From contig CP126123.1 in NCBI GenBank assembly GCA_030123605.1, positions 2,150,001-2,214,000 on the forward strand: a stretch of DNA of 64,000 nucleotides, given 5' to 3'. Position 1 is the stretch's first letter; each line of letters starts with the position of its first letter. Source of the DNA: Nitrospira sp. GTDB taxonomy: Bacteria; Nitrospirota; Nitrospiria; Nitrospirales; Nitrospiraceae. Below the pieces are notes generated by a model. It saw nothing but the letters and a program-made list of their open reading frames with translations. It was not told the origin of the DNA and ran no database searches. The position numbers were made by a program, and so were the translations under genes. Positions 50,922-59,767 of this stretch are shown piece by piece.

Positions 50922-51944
50922 TCACTTGCCGCTTCCCGCCGTCTTTCCGGCAGCCGGCTGCGAAGCCTTTCCCTCATTCTTGACGGCGCTTTCTTTGACA
51001 CCGGCTTTGTCTTTTCCACCCTTTGCCTTGTCTTTCTCCTCTTCGGCCGCCTTCTGCTCAAGCGCCGCAATCTTCAATTCCGCGTCCTTAAAGGTCTTCT
51101 CGTCCTTTACGAGCGACTTTTGCGCATCGAAGGGAGCCGTCGCTTTCGCGTCGGGAGGCTTGCAACATTCGTGGGGATGGGGTGTCGAGACGGGAAGGAC
51201 GGCCCAAAACAGAATGCTCAGCACAGCTCCGGCTCCCGTAAAGGCCGTCAACATCAAGCTTTGATCGGCCGGAACTCGAATCATATCCCAACGCGAAATC
51301 AGCTCTTGATAACTATCGTTGGCCGGTTGAGCGGTTGCGGCCTGCCCTCCCGCTAGTTTCCCCAGAATCGTCAGGCCGATGTACGTCAGCGCTAACAGGA
51401 CGACCAGGGAAACACTTCCCCAGGTCGTGAAGTCCAGCCCGATCCGTTCGGCCACCGGGAGGTGTTTGAGTGCCTCCATGTCCAAGATGGATTGGGTGAC
51501 GGAACGAGCCAGGTCGGTCGCCCCACCTTCAATCAGCCACAAGAGAGGAAGGTAGAGGGCTCCCGCCATTGCAAACCTGCACCAAAGGCTGACCCCAAGT
51601 CCTCCCGGCGGTTCAAGACGCAGTCGTTCTAAAAAAACCGTTCGTGCCACGAGGTTCAAGGCCCAGATGTCGACAGGAATAGCGAGTAGGAACAGCAGGG
51701 GAAGCCCGGTACCCTCTCCAAAATGGAAGCCCACTCCAAGTGAGATCACAAAAAACGCAAAGACACTGACCGGGCTCATGAGCAGCATCAGGAACGTGAC
51801 GCCGAGCTTGGTTTCCAGATGGATGGACCCCATCGCCAGAAACAGCAGGGCGAAGGCCATCTTGATCGGCAGAGCGGTCCAACAGGCAGGCCACAGGATA
51901 CTCAGCCCCAACTTGAATGACGACATCGTCTCTCGACCAGTCAT
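50922..51944 (-). CDS. Membrane protein of unknown function with charged C-terminal tail
   Basis: 340 residues. About six transmembrane helices fill residues 10-250, followed by an extended tail of about 80 residues made mostly of Lys, Ala, Glu and Asp (about 265-340), likely a disordered or helical extramembrane segment. A HPHECCKPPD motif with His and two Cys begins the tail and could bind metal. It lies between the cytochrome b and CydA-like genes, 18 and 4 bases away, so it is probably a subunit or assembly factor of that complex. No family known to me. Confidence 0.55.
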   Translation of the reverse strand: MTGRETMSSFKLGLSILWPACWTALPIKMAFALLFLAMGSIHLETKLGVTFLMLLMSPVSVFAFFVISLGVGFHFGEGTGLPLLFLLAIPVDIWALNLVARTVFLERLRLEPPGGLGVSLWCRFAMAGALYLPLLWLIEGGATDLARSVTQSILDMEALKHLPVAERIGLDFTTWGSVSLVVLLALTYIGLTILGKLAGGQAATAQPANDSYQELISRWDMIRVPADQSLMLTAFTGAGAVLSILFWAVLPVSTPHPHECCKPPDAKATAPFDAQKSLVKDEKTFKDAELKIAALEQKAAEEEKDKAKGGKDKAGVKESAVKNEGKASQPAAGKTAGSGK

Positions 51945-51962
51945 GTACCCAAGACCCTCCGC

Positions 51963-53078
51963 CTATTCGAGAAATTCGCGGTTAATGATGGCCGCTACGG
52001 TGAAAATCAACATGGTCGCCATGACCACAATCCACCCGATCAAGGCGATCGGCCGTTTGAAGATATTCCGTTCCGGGTCGCGATCGATGAAAGGCAATGC
52101 CGCCAAGAGAGCCATGAACGCGCCGGGCAAGGCGATGGCGCCCAGGAACTGTCCGAATTCTCCGGCGAAGACCTTCAGGCGCAGCAACTGGAACAAGAAG
52201 AGGAAATACCACTCCGGTTCGGGGTGGTAGTCTCCTGGGTCCGGGGTCGCCTCTTCGAGAAGCACGATCGGCTCCCAAAAGGCCAAGCTGCATATGGAGA
52301 GGAACACCACGACCATGCCGACGATGTCTTTCCAAATTTGTCGCGGAAAGAAATAGTCGGTCTTCGCTTTAATTTCTTCGACGCTGCCGCGGAACGGTCC
52401 GGCAGGACCGGCCGCGCGGAACAAGAACAAGTGCAACCCCGCCAGCCCCATCAAGGCCGCCGGCAACACCATGACGTGAATCACGAAGAAGCGGCTCAAC
52501 GTCATCTGCCCCGGTGTCGGCCCTCCCTTGAGGAACCGAGCCATAAAGTCACCGACCACCGGCGTCTTGTCCATGATCTCGACGCCGACCGTCGTGGCCC
52601 AGTAGGCCCGTTGATCCCAGGGAAGCAAGTAGCCGGTGAAGCCGAATCCCATCACGACCCCGAAGAGCGCCAGTCCCACCAACCAGATGAGTTCGCGAGG
52701 TTTCTTATAAGCGCCCCAGAGGAAGACCTGCGACATGTGCGCGAAGACACAGACCACCATCGCCGTGGACCCCCAGAAGTGATAACTCAGGAGAAACCAA
52801 CCGTAATCCACGTTATGGATGATGTACTGGGTGCTGGCATAGGCATGGTCGGCGGTCGGGACGTAGTAGAACATCAGCAAGATGCCTGTAACCGCCTGCA
52901 TGATGAAGATGAAGAGCAGGACGGAGCCGAAGACATAGGCCCAACGCGACCCGCCCGGGACCGGTTCGTTGAGCATCTTGGCTTGCAGGGTCTTGAGCCC
53001 GACACGTTCATCGACAAAGGCCAAGACTTTTTCGATGGCTGAGGGCTGCGTGCTTGTCGGCTGTGTAGTCGTATCCAT
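51963..53078 (-). CDS. Cytochrome b of a bc-type complex (b6/IV fused)
   Basis: 371 residues with about eight transmembrane helices. One His pair flanks LLSYHFWGSTAMVVCVFAH; the second pair (FFVIHVMVLPAALMGLAGLH) has 14 residues between, as in b6-type proteins. The quinol-site motif PEWY follows. It lacks the cytochrome c domain fused to the paralogue at 0.5-1.9 kb. It overlaps the Rieske gene by one base. Confidence 0.92.
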   Translation of the reverse strand: MDTTTQPTSTQPSAIEKVLAFVDERVGLKTLQAKMLNEPVPGGSRWAYVFGSVLLFIFIMQAVTGILLMFYYVPTADHAYASTQYIIHNVDYGWFLLSYHFWGSTAMVVCVFAHMSQVFLWGAYKKPRELIWLVGLALFGVVMGFGFTGYLLPWDQRAYWATTVGVEIMDKTPVVGDFMARFLKGGPTPGQMTLSRFFVIHVMVLPAALMGLAGLHLFLFRAAGPAGPFRGSVEEIKAKTDYFFPRQIWKDIVGMVVVFLSICSLAFWEPIVLLEEATPDPGDYHPEPEWYFLFLFQLLRLKVFAGEFGQFLGAIALPGAFMALLAALPFIDRDPERNIFKRPIALIGWIVVMATMLIFTVAAIINREFLE

Positions 53079-54025
53079 TAGACAATCCGAACCTGGGCCT
53101 TCGTGCCCGCCTTGAATTCCATATCGATGATAGCGATGTCACCCGTGGCGGTGACCCTGATCGGCAACGGGTCCAATGGGCGCGGAGCCGGCCCATCCAA
53201 GACCTTGCCGGCGGCATCGTAAATGCTCAAATGACACGGACAGAGAAACACCTGCCCCAAAATCTTGTGGGTCCGCCATTTGAATCCACACCCGAGATGT
53301 GGACACTTACCGGAAAATGCGATATAGGGCACATCCTTCTTGTTGGTCCAGATAGGTTTCCCATCGGCGCCGTGGAATTCCATATCCTTCCCCTGATAAA
53401 TACTCTCCAAGACCTTGGGCGTCGCCTTCAGCACCCACACATTCTTATCGATTTCCTGCTCCGGCATGTAGGCTTCTTTGACCTTGCGCTTATATTTGTA
53501 CTGAACGCCGACGTCCTCCTGCTTGATCTTTCCGGAGTTGCCGATATTCAGCCACCCGTTGTCGAAAGGGGCATACATCGGTTTCATCAGGTAGCGCAGG
53601 ACGGGAAACGCGAGCGGCAAACCGATGAGGAAACCGATCGCATGGGTAAAGTTGGCAAAAAAGGTCCGGCGCTTGACGCTGCGCTCCAATTCGGGAAATG
53701 GGACCAGCACTTCGCCCGGCGTCACATGGATGTTCTCTTCGAGGTGGGCGATTTCCACCTCGTGTGTCGTGACGTAATCGTCGCGCTTGAAGGCCGGCAA
53801 TGAAGCATACTCCGCCGACGAACCACGAAGCGTCACCACCTCTTCCGTCACGTCCCGAACCTGTCCCATGGGGACCTGGCGCTCGACCGATCCTGCCTCG
53901 TCGCCACCCACCACGATGTGGCTGATTTCGTGAGCCAGCGGATCCATGATGACCCGGCGCACTTGCCCGACTTCACCGTCCGAACAACGAACTTTGGATT
54001 TCAGTTTCGGCTGCATGGTGCTCAC
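53078..54025 (-). CDS. PRC-barrel / Rieske fusion protein
   Basis: 315 residues. Residues 1-90 resemble a PRC-barrel (KVRCSDGEVGQVRRVIMDP, then ISHIVV), followed by a linker, a transmembrane helix (about 130-150, GFLIGLPLAFPVLRYLM) and a Rieske domain with CPHLGC (about 245) and CPCHLS (about 263). The second box has Leu where Gly is usual. An N-terminal PRC-barrel is rare in Rieske subunits; it could be a docking or regulatory module. It overlaps the upstream cytochrome c and downstream cytochrome b genes by a few bases. Confidence 0.88.
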   Translation of the reverse strand: MSTMQPKLKSKVRCSDGEVGQVRRVIMDPLAHEISHIVVGGDEAGSVERQVPMGQVRDVTEEVVTLRGSSAEYASLPAFKRDDYVTTHEVEIAHLEENIHVTPGEVLVPFPELERSVKRRTFFANFTHAIGFLIGLPLAFPVLRYLMKPMYAPFDNGWLNIGNSGKIKQEDVGVQYKYKRKVKEAYMPEQEIDKNVWVLKATPKVLESIYQGKDMEFHGADGKPIWTNKKDVPYIAFSGKCPHLGCGFKWRTHKILGQVFLCPCHLSIYDAAGKVLDGPAPRPLDPLPIRVTATGDIAIIDMEFKAGTKAQVRIV

Positions 54026-54828
54026 TTCATCTTGATCGGCTTCGGAGTATTCACCGAAGCGTTCTTGAAACCGGCCAGCCAGACCGCCAGGGCCTGCACG
54101 TCACCCGGCTCCATCAGGTCCTTATACTTATCCGGCATCTTTCCCTTGTCGTACTCCTGCTCAAAGCCTTCCGCCTTGTAACTCTTGGGGTCGAGAATCT
54201 TTCTGGCGATTTCATCGGCCGACAAGAGACTTCCGATATTGTCCAACTCGGGCCCACGCTTCTTCCCGCCTTCGCCTTTCAATTTATGACAGTTGTAGCA
54301 TTCCTGGAGTTGCCATTGTTCCTCGCCCAACTTGGCGACATCCCCGGTCGCCGCTGCGGTCGTAGCCGTCGGTGCGCTGCCGCCACCGGCCTTTTGGTCG
54401 GCAGGGGCCTGGGCCGCGCCCAGCGCCTGCAATCGAGCGGTCAACTCCTTCGCTTTTTCATCCAACGCCTTGGCGCGCTGCAACAAAACGTCCACCTTGC
54501 CCGCTTCGAAGTGTTCGCGCTTCGGCTTCAAGATCTTCTCGATCTTGCCTTTTTCGTCTTCGGGATCGAACTGCGGCCACATCGCCCCGCCCGCAATGTA
54601 CGCCACCGAGAGGATCACATAGAACATGATGAGGGCTCCGACGGCCTTTGCGCCTCCGAACGGCTTGACCGCAGGAAGGTCGAGAACAATGAACACCAGG
54701 GCTCCAAGAATCGCGTAACCGAAGAACAACGCCTGGAACACGAACGGAAAGCCCAGCGCGTTGGTCGCACCGAACAGAATCCCACCGATCACGATTCCCA
54801 CTATCGATTTCTTGATCACGTTTCCCAT
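54022..54828 (-). CDS. Membrane-anchored mono-haem cytochrome c with coiled coil
   Basis: 268 residues: about three N-terminal transmembrane helices (5-90), a charged helical segment (about 100-150, with KAKELTARLQALG), an Ala/Thr linker, and a cytochrome c domain with CYNCH (about 188-192). It ends four bases inside the Rieske start (overlap). It probably hands electrons from the Rieske protein to the next acceptor. Confidence 0.87.
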   Translation of the reverse strand: MGNVIKKSIVGIVIGGILFGATNALGFPFVFQALFFGYAILGALVFIVLDLPAVKPFGGAKAVGALIMFYVILSVAYIAGGAMWPQFDPEDEKGKIEKILKPKREHFEAGKVDVLLQRAKALDEKAKELTARLQALGAAQAPADQKAGGGSAPTATTAAATGDVAKLGEEQWQLQECYNCHKLKGEGGKKRGPELDNIGSLLSADEIARKILDPKSYKAEGFEQEYDKGKMPDKYKDLMEPGDVQALAVWLAGFKNASVNTPKPIKMK

Positions 54829-54854
54829 GAATGCCCCTCGTTATTCAGGTCTCG

Positions 54855-56558
54855 TCACTTGGCTCCCGCCGGCACGGGACTTCCTTCATGCCCATGATCC
54901 TTCGACGGCACCGCACGCAAAGTCACGATAATAGCGAAGCTGACGACGGAGAAGAACACGATACTGATACCCGTAATCCACCACGCCGAGTAGGCCAGCG
55001 TGGGGGTAAAGGATTCGGCGGTGAAATCAGGCAGCAAGTTGTAGGTATGGAAATATTTTCGCAGCATCGACCGAATCCCGCCCATGAGACCCATCGTCCA
55101 AATCATACTGAAGGCCAGAAAGACCAGCACGAATTGAGAGACGAAGTCGATGCGCCCCCAGATGATCGTGCCCTGCGAAACGGCTCGATTGTAGATGACG
55201 TAGTTCACGACGGTCACGAAAACCAGGGTAAAGGCCGCCGAATTTTTCGCCGGCATGAGCGCAAGGAAGTTCCAATCGGACGGCAATTCCAACTCCGCAA
55301 CCAACTTGGCGCCGGTCGGCACGAATCCGTGCGGCGTCATCCAGATGGCATTCCCGACGACGATCATCAGGAAGCCGACCTTGATGACAGTACTCGATGA
55401 AACGGTCAAAGGGATGAATCGTCCCAAAATCACAGGCGCCAACAGGAGCGGCAACAGGAAGGCCAGCGACGTTGCGTCCGGCACCGGGTAGTCCGTGAGA
55501 ACCTTCGTCATGACGATAGGCAGCAACACCATCACGATCGGGGCGACCACGGTCATGCGGACGCGTTCAACCCCTTCGATCCGCTTCATGCTCAGCCAAA
55601 TGTAATAATTGCTGGCTAGGAAGATCAAACCGATCATGGCCCCCTGCATTTCAAAGAACATCGACAGCTGGTCGGCCATCATGTAGGGGCAAATCGAGGC
55701 ATCGTAATCGCACAGTTCGTACGCGTAGAGATATCCCATGAACGGCAAGAACAACAACGCTCCGACACCGATCATGTTGCCGACAAAACCCATCCAATCG
55801 TAATAGGCTTGCTCTTCGTCCTTCTTGGCGCCCAAGAACATATAGGCAGCAATCAGCCCGGCGACGAATCCGCCGAACGTCACGTTCCCGACGAGGCGGT
55901 GAAGGTTCATCGGGATCCAACTGTAATTGAAAATCTTGTCCCACAAGGATGCGCTGGCCAGAAAATCAGCCGGCGACACGCCCTCGGCCTTGACTGGGGT
56001 ATTCATGAAGGACGTCGGTCCGTCGATCACGAACAACGTGATCGTTCCGATCAGATTCAGCAAGACACCCAAGGCAATGTGACGCCCCTTCTTCTCTCCC
56101 TTCCATGCATCCCAGGTATAAAAATACATGTACAGAATGATGGTTTCCGCAATAAACAATAGTGGATAGACGACAGCGAAAATCAGGAAAAAGTGATTGA
56201 TCAACCACGTGGTGAATTGCGGATAGGTCGCCAGCAACACAAAGATGAACAGGCCTCCGGTCAGCGCAGTCATGCTGTACAGGATGACCGTCACCTTGGT
56301 GACCTCTTTCGCCAGCCTGTCGTAACGCGGGTCCTGCTTCCGATACCCCAGCCATTCCGAAATGACGACGAAAATCGGAGCCCCGAGGATGAATCCCGCA
56401 AAAAGGATGTGGAGCTGAGCGACGATCCATACCGCCGTGCGATTCCCGGTATAGGGGAATTCTACAGGGGGCGCACTGGGAGCCTGCGCATACGCGACCC
56501 CTCCCAATATCGCCACAAGCGCGAACATGACCATTAAACAGCGCTGCCAGATTTTCAT
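54855..56558 (-). CDS. CydA-like membrane protein (bd-type oxidase subunit I family), short form
   Basis: 567 residues with a signal sequence and about 13 transmembrane helices. The first helix (IVAQLHILFAGFILGAPIF) matches the paralogue at 49-51 kb with its His retained. The C-terminal region that holds GRQPW in CydA reads GIRSMLRKYFHTYNLLPD and so departs further than the paralogue does. No CydB. The two copies in one operon suggest a heterodimer that replaces CydA/CydB or a subunit pair unique to this lineage. Confidence 0.78.
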   Translation of the reverse strand: MKIWQRCLMVMFALVAILGGVAYAQAPSAPPVEFPYTGNRTAVWIVAQLHILFAGFILGAPIFVVISEWLGYRKQDPRYDRLAKEVTKVTVILYSMTALTGGLFIFVLLATYPQFTTWLINHFFLIFAVVYPLLFIAETIILYMYFYTWDAWKGEKKGRHIALGVLLNLIGTITLFVIDGPTSFMNTPVKAEGVSPADFLASASLWDKIFNYSWIPMNLHRLVGNVTFGGFVAGLIAAYMFLGAKKDEEQAYYDWMGFVGNMIGVGALLFLPFMGYLYAYELCDYDASICPYMMADQLSMFFEMQGAMIGLIFLASNYYIWLSMKRIEGVERVRMTVVAPIVMVLLPIVMTKVLTDYPVPDATSLAFLLPLLLAPVILGRFIPLTVSSSTVIKVGFLMIVVGNAIWMTPHGFVPTGAKLVAELELPSDWNFLALMPAKNSAAFTLVFVTVVNYVIYNRAVSQGTIIWGRIDFVSQFVLVFLAFSMIWTMGLMGGIRSMLRKYFHTYNLLPDFTAESFTPTLAYSAWWITGISIVFFSVVSFAIIVTLRAVPSKDHGHEGSPVPAGAK

Positions 56559-56600
56559 GATGTCTCGCCGCTCCTCCTCATCGTGGCCCGTAGGTGTGCC

Positions 56601-57152
56601 TTACTTGCCCGTCTCTGCCTGCGCGGTCTGCAGGCCACCCGCCACTGCAGCCGACTTTACTTGGTCGGCAGGAACCCAATCTTTCTTGGCGGGATCCCAA
56701 CCCTTCCCTGACAAACCGAACGTCCGCTCGAACGCCATGATCTTCCAACGGTCCTCTTCGGACAACTTGCTCTTCCAGGGCTTCATCTTGGTGTTGGGGA
56801 CGCCCTCTGAAATGCGCCAGAACCAAACCGAATCGGAATACATCTTCATCCGGTCGCCGTTCCGAAAATCCCGCGCCCCGGCCTTGACCGGCTTACCGTC
56901 CTTGCCGTGACAGCTCGCGCAATTCACATCGGGGTTTTTCCCGCCGATATACAACTCACGGCCCTCTTCGATAATCTTGGGATCTGCCCACCATCCAGCA
57001 GGCATATGTTTGTCGGCATACTCCGCTGGCGCCGGCGGCGGAGGAACGATCGGTCCCTCACCTCCCCCTTCACCGCCACACCCCACCACGGCCAACCCGA
57101 ACCCGATGATGCCGGCCACCAGAGCCAATCTATTCATGCCTGCCTGTTTCAT
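56601..57152 (-). CDS. Mono-haem cytochrome c lipoprotein
   Basis: 183 residues with a lipobox (AVVGC, about residue 24), a Gly/Glu/Pro-rich linker and one cytochrome c domain with CASCH (about 70-74) and KPWKSKLSEEDRW downstream. AAGGAG precedes the ATG at 57152 but at a long spacing; an ATG 15 bases on is possible. It heads the run of bc/CydA-like genes and is 210 bases downstream of the gene at 57363. Confidence 0.85.
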   Translation of the reverse strand: MKQAGMNRLALVAGIIGFGLAVVGCGGEGGGEGPIVPPPPAPAEYADKHMPAGWWADPKIIEEGRELYIGGKNPDVNCASCHGKDGKPVKAGARDFRNGDRMKMYSDSVWFWRISEGVPNTKMKPWKSKLSEEDRWKIMAFERTFGLSGKGWDPAKKDWVPADQVKSAAVAGGLQTAQAETGK

Positions 57153-57362
57153 AGAAAAATTCCCGCTCCTTTCTGAATGCCGACGCTTGCTCGAACGTCG
57201 CCACCATCGCCCTTGACGGAAAAAAAAGACGCTTCCCCGAAGCTCAGAAAGCAGCTCCAGCAAAAGCGTCAAGACTCACAATACAACGAGGTCACGTTTG
57301 GACTTCCCCGCCCACGTCATCCTATTCGATCCGGCGAGGAACAATGCCGCACGGACCGTACC

Positions 57363-57941
57363 CTATTTCTGCCGCTTCCCCTGCCCCTTCCTTCGCCGTT
57401 GCTCTTCACGCATCCGCTTGCGGGAGATCTTTAGCCCAATCAATCCCACAATAGCAACAGCCGCGACGCCGAGCCCATACACCAACCACTGCGGAGGACC
57501 GAGATCACGCTCACACCCACTCCCGATATCGACTCGAAGCGTACGCTCCGTCTCCAAATCATTCGGGTCGAATTGGATCTTGAGATTTCGCTGCTCCCCT
57601 CCGGCTTCAACCAGCAGCGGATCGCCTACATTGTCATTGTGCAGATGGAGGGTGACTTTATAGTACCCATCGTCATCCGTCGTGACGGTCTGACCGACCG
57701 TAACTCTCGTATCTTTAACCAGAACCTCGGCCTTCGTACTGGCACGGCCGTCTTTGCCACACACAAATCCTTCGACCGTGAACCGATGGTCTGCGGCGTG
57801 GCTCGCAAACAGGATCGCCGGTATGAGCAGCGCCCCGATCAGACCACATGTGCCGACGAACTGACGGGCGGTCTTCCTTCCGATTGGTCTCCGCCCTCGC
57901 ATACGTATGGCTCGTATCTGGACTATTTTGGCCTCACTCAT
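57363..57941 (-). CDS. Exported membrane-anchored protein, beta-sandwich, unknown function
   Basis: 192 residues: an Arg-rich N-terminus and signal/anchor helix (about 26-45), a beta domain with two Cys (FVCGKDGRAS and GSGCERD) resembling carboxypeptidase-regulatory or transthyretin-like folds (TTDDDGYYKVTLHLHND), then a transmembrane helix (about 155-172) and a very basic tail. The start is uncertain. It is the first gene of the respiratory cluster and may be an assembly factor for its periplasmic parts. Function unknown. Confidence 0.55.
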   Translation of the reverse strand: MSEAKIVQIRAIRMRGRRPIGRKTARQFVGTCGLIGALLIPAILFASHAADHRFTVEGFVCGKDGRASTKAEVLVKDTRVTVGQTVTTDDDGYYKVTLHLHNDNVGDPLLVEAGGEQRNLKIQFDPNDLETERTLRVDIGSGCERDLGPPQWLVYGLGVAAVAIVGLIGLKISRKRMREEQRRRKGQGKRQK

Positions 57942-58189
57942 GCTCCGCTCAAGACCATGCTCCGAGAGGCCGCATCGACACGAGCCTAGCCCAAATTTGA
58001 GGCCGATCCTTCTAGCATAGCCCCCCCTCTTTGTCAACAAAATGGATCGGGTCGAACGGAGGGAGTCTCAACGAAAACAACGAGGCTGGTTCGAGCAGCG
58101 AGTGGAGAGCATTGATGAGGGGAGACCGAGATGAAACAGGTCGCCACGGCTACGTACGGAAACGATCTGCGTGGCATGAGCGCCGGCGA

Positions 58190-58579
58190 CTACAGGTGAC
58201 CTCGAGCCTTCGCGTCCGCCTCCACCCGATCCACTTCCCGCCGTCGTTCCGAGTCTTTTTTGGCCACCCAGGCTTCCCAGGATTTCCCCGTGGCCGTGTC
58301 TTCGCCAGTGAAGGCGACCGCCGCCACTTCCGAGAAGGGAATCGTCATGGTCCCGCTGCTGATTGCCGGAAAGAGTTCGATGGTGGGTTGCTCCCCTGTC
58401 GCCGTTCGGTTGAAGAGATACCCCGTGACCTGGCCGCCCGACTTCAACTCGACGGTGATATCCCCGCGATAATCGAATGCGAGCTCGATCGCTTCTCGCA
58501 ATTCGTCGAGAGAGGCAGGGCGAAACACCTTCCCTTCGAGGCTGCCCTGCTCCGGCGCATGGTACTTGGCATCAGTCAT
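58190..58579 (-). CDS. Conserved-looking small protein next to hpnH
   Basis: 129 residues, soluble. It opens with a helix (SLDELREAIELAFDYRGD) and then VELKSGGQVTGYLFNR and FSEVAAVAFTGEDTA, a beta-rich pattern like an SH3-type or Sm-like barrel. There is no signal peptide. It lies 61 bases downstream of hpnH on the same strand and is probably cotranscribed; a role in hopanoid tailoring is suggested only by position. Confidence 0.6.
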   Translation of the reverse strand: MTDAKYHAPEQGSLEGKVFRPASLDELREAIELAFDYRGDITVELKSGGQVTGYLFNRTATGEQPTIELFPAISSGTMTIPFSEVAAVAFTGEDTATGKSWEAWVAKKDSERRREVDRVEADAKARGHL

Positions 58580-58640
58580 TTCGAATCCGTCGTTTGTCGT
58601 TCATGACTTGCAGTCAGTGGGAATTCTTCACACTTCACGG

Positions 58641-59657
58641 CTATCTGACATTCGGCAGCAACGTGATCTTCACTGTCTTCGCAAACCCGGACAGGGACCC
58701 GAACGTGTCTTCCACCGCCGAGGCTTCATAGCCGCAATGCACCATGCAGTCCGCACATTTTTCGTTGCGCCCGGTGCCGTAGGAGTCCCAGTCTGTCTTC
58801 TCCATCAACTCGCGAAAGCTTGCGACATAACCTTCCTGGAGTAAATAACAGGGGCGTTGCCATCCGAAGACGTTGTAGGTCGGATTCCCCCAGGGCGTAC
58901 ATTGATACTCACGCCTGCCCATGAGGAATTCCAAAAACAACGGCGACTGATTGAACTGCCAGCCGCGCTTCCGGTTGCTCAGAATCTTGGAGAACAATTC
59001 CGTCGTGCGACTGCGCTTGAGAAAATGCTGCTGGTCCGGCGCTTTCTGGTAGCTGTAGCCGGGTGAAATCATCATCCCCTCGACGCCGAGCGCCATCATC
59101 TCGTCGAAAAACTTCCGCACCCGCTCCGGGTTGGCGTCATCGAACAGGGTCGTGTTGGTCGTGACCCGATGGCCGCGTTTCAGCGCGGCCTTGATGGCCT
59201 TGACCGCCACATCGTAAACCCCGTCGCGGCAGACAGCCAGGTCATGCTCGTCCTTCAGTCCGTCCATGTGCACGCTGAAGGTGAGAAATTTCGAGGCCTG
59301 GTACTCATCGAGCTTTCTCTCCAACAGAATCGCATTCGTGCAAAGGTAGACGTACTTCTGACGGGCCACGAGCCCGCGCACGATCTCCGGCATCTCCGGA
59401 TGGATCAGCGGCTCGCCACCGGGAATGCTGATGATGGGCGCGCCACATTCATCTGACGCAGCCCAACATTGTTCCGGCGTCAACCGCTTGTCCAGCACAT
59501 GGTCCGGATATTGAATCTTGCCGCAACCGGCGCAAGCGAGATTGCAGCGAAACAAGGGCTCGAGCATGAGCACGAGCGGGTACCGTTTGACCCCCCTGAG
59601 TTTCTGGGTCAACACGTACTTGGTCACTGTATACATCTGGGAGACTGGAACAGCCAT
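58641..59657 (-). CDS. hpnH: Adenosyl-hopene transferase HpnH (radical SAM)
   Basis: 338 residues. The radical-SAM cluster motif is CNLACAGC (C38, C42, C45), followed by GGEPLIHPE and later a C-terminal SPASM-like Cys set (CTPWGNPTYN, RPCYLL, CADCMVHC). This matches HpnH, which joins 5'-deoxyadenosyl to hopene as the first step of extended (C35) hopanoid synthesis. AGGAGA precedes the ATG. No squalene-hopene cyclase lies within the window. Confidence 0.93.
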   Translation of the reverse strand: MAVPVSQMYTVTKYVLTQKLRGVKRYPLVLMLEPLFRCNLACAGCGKIQYPDHVLDKRLTPEQCWAASDECGAPIISIPGGEPLIHPEMPEIVRGLVARQKYVYLCTNAILLERKLDEYQASKFLTFSVHMDGLKDEHDLAVCRDGVYDVAVKAIKAALKRGHRVTTNTTLFDDANPERVRKFFDEMMALGVEGMMISPGYSYQKAPDQQHFLKRSRTTELFSKILSNRKRGWQFNQSPLFLEFLMGRREYQCTPWGNPTYNVFGWQRPCYLLQEGYVASFRELMEKTDWDSYGTGRNEKCADCMVHCGYEASAVEDTFGSLSGFAKTVKITLLPNVR

Positions 59658-59767
59658 CCCGTTCTCCTATTCTCATAAGTGTGATAATGATCGACGGCTG
59701 AGAGCGTCGGCCTCTAGCGGATGAACAAAGTGGATTCTACCATTGCCGTTGAAAAATCGTCAATTTC

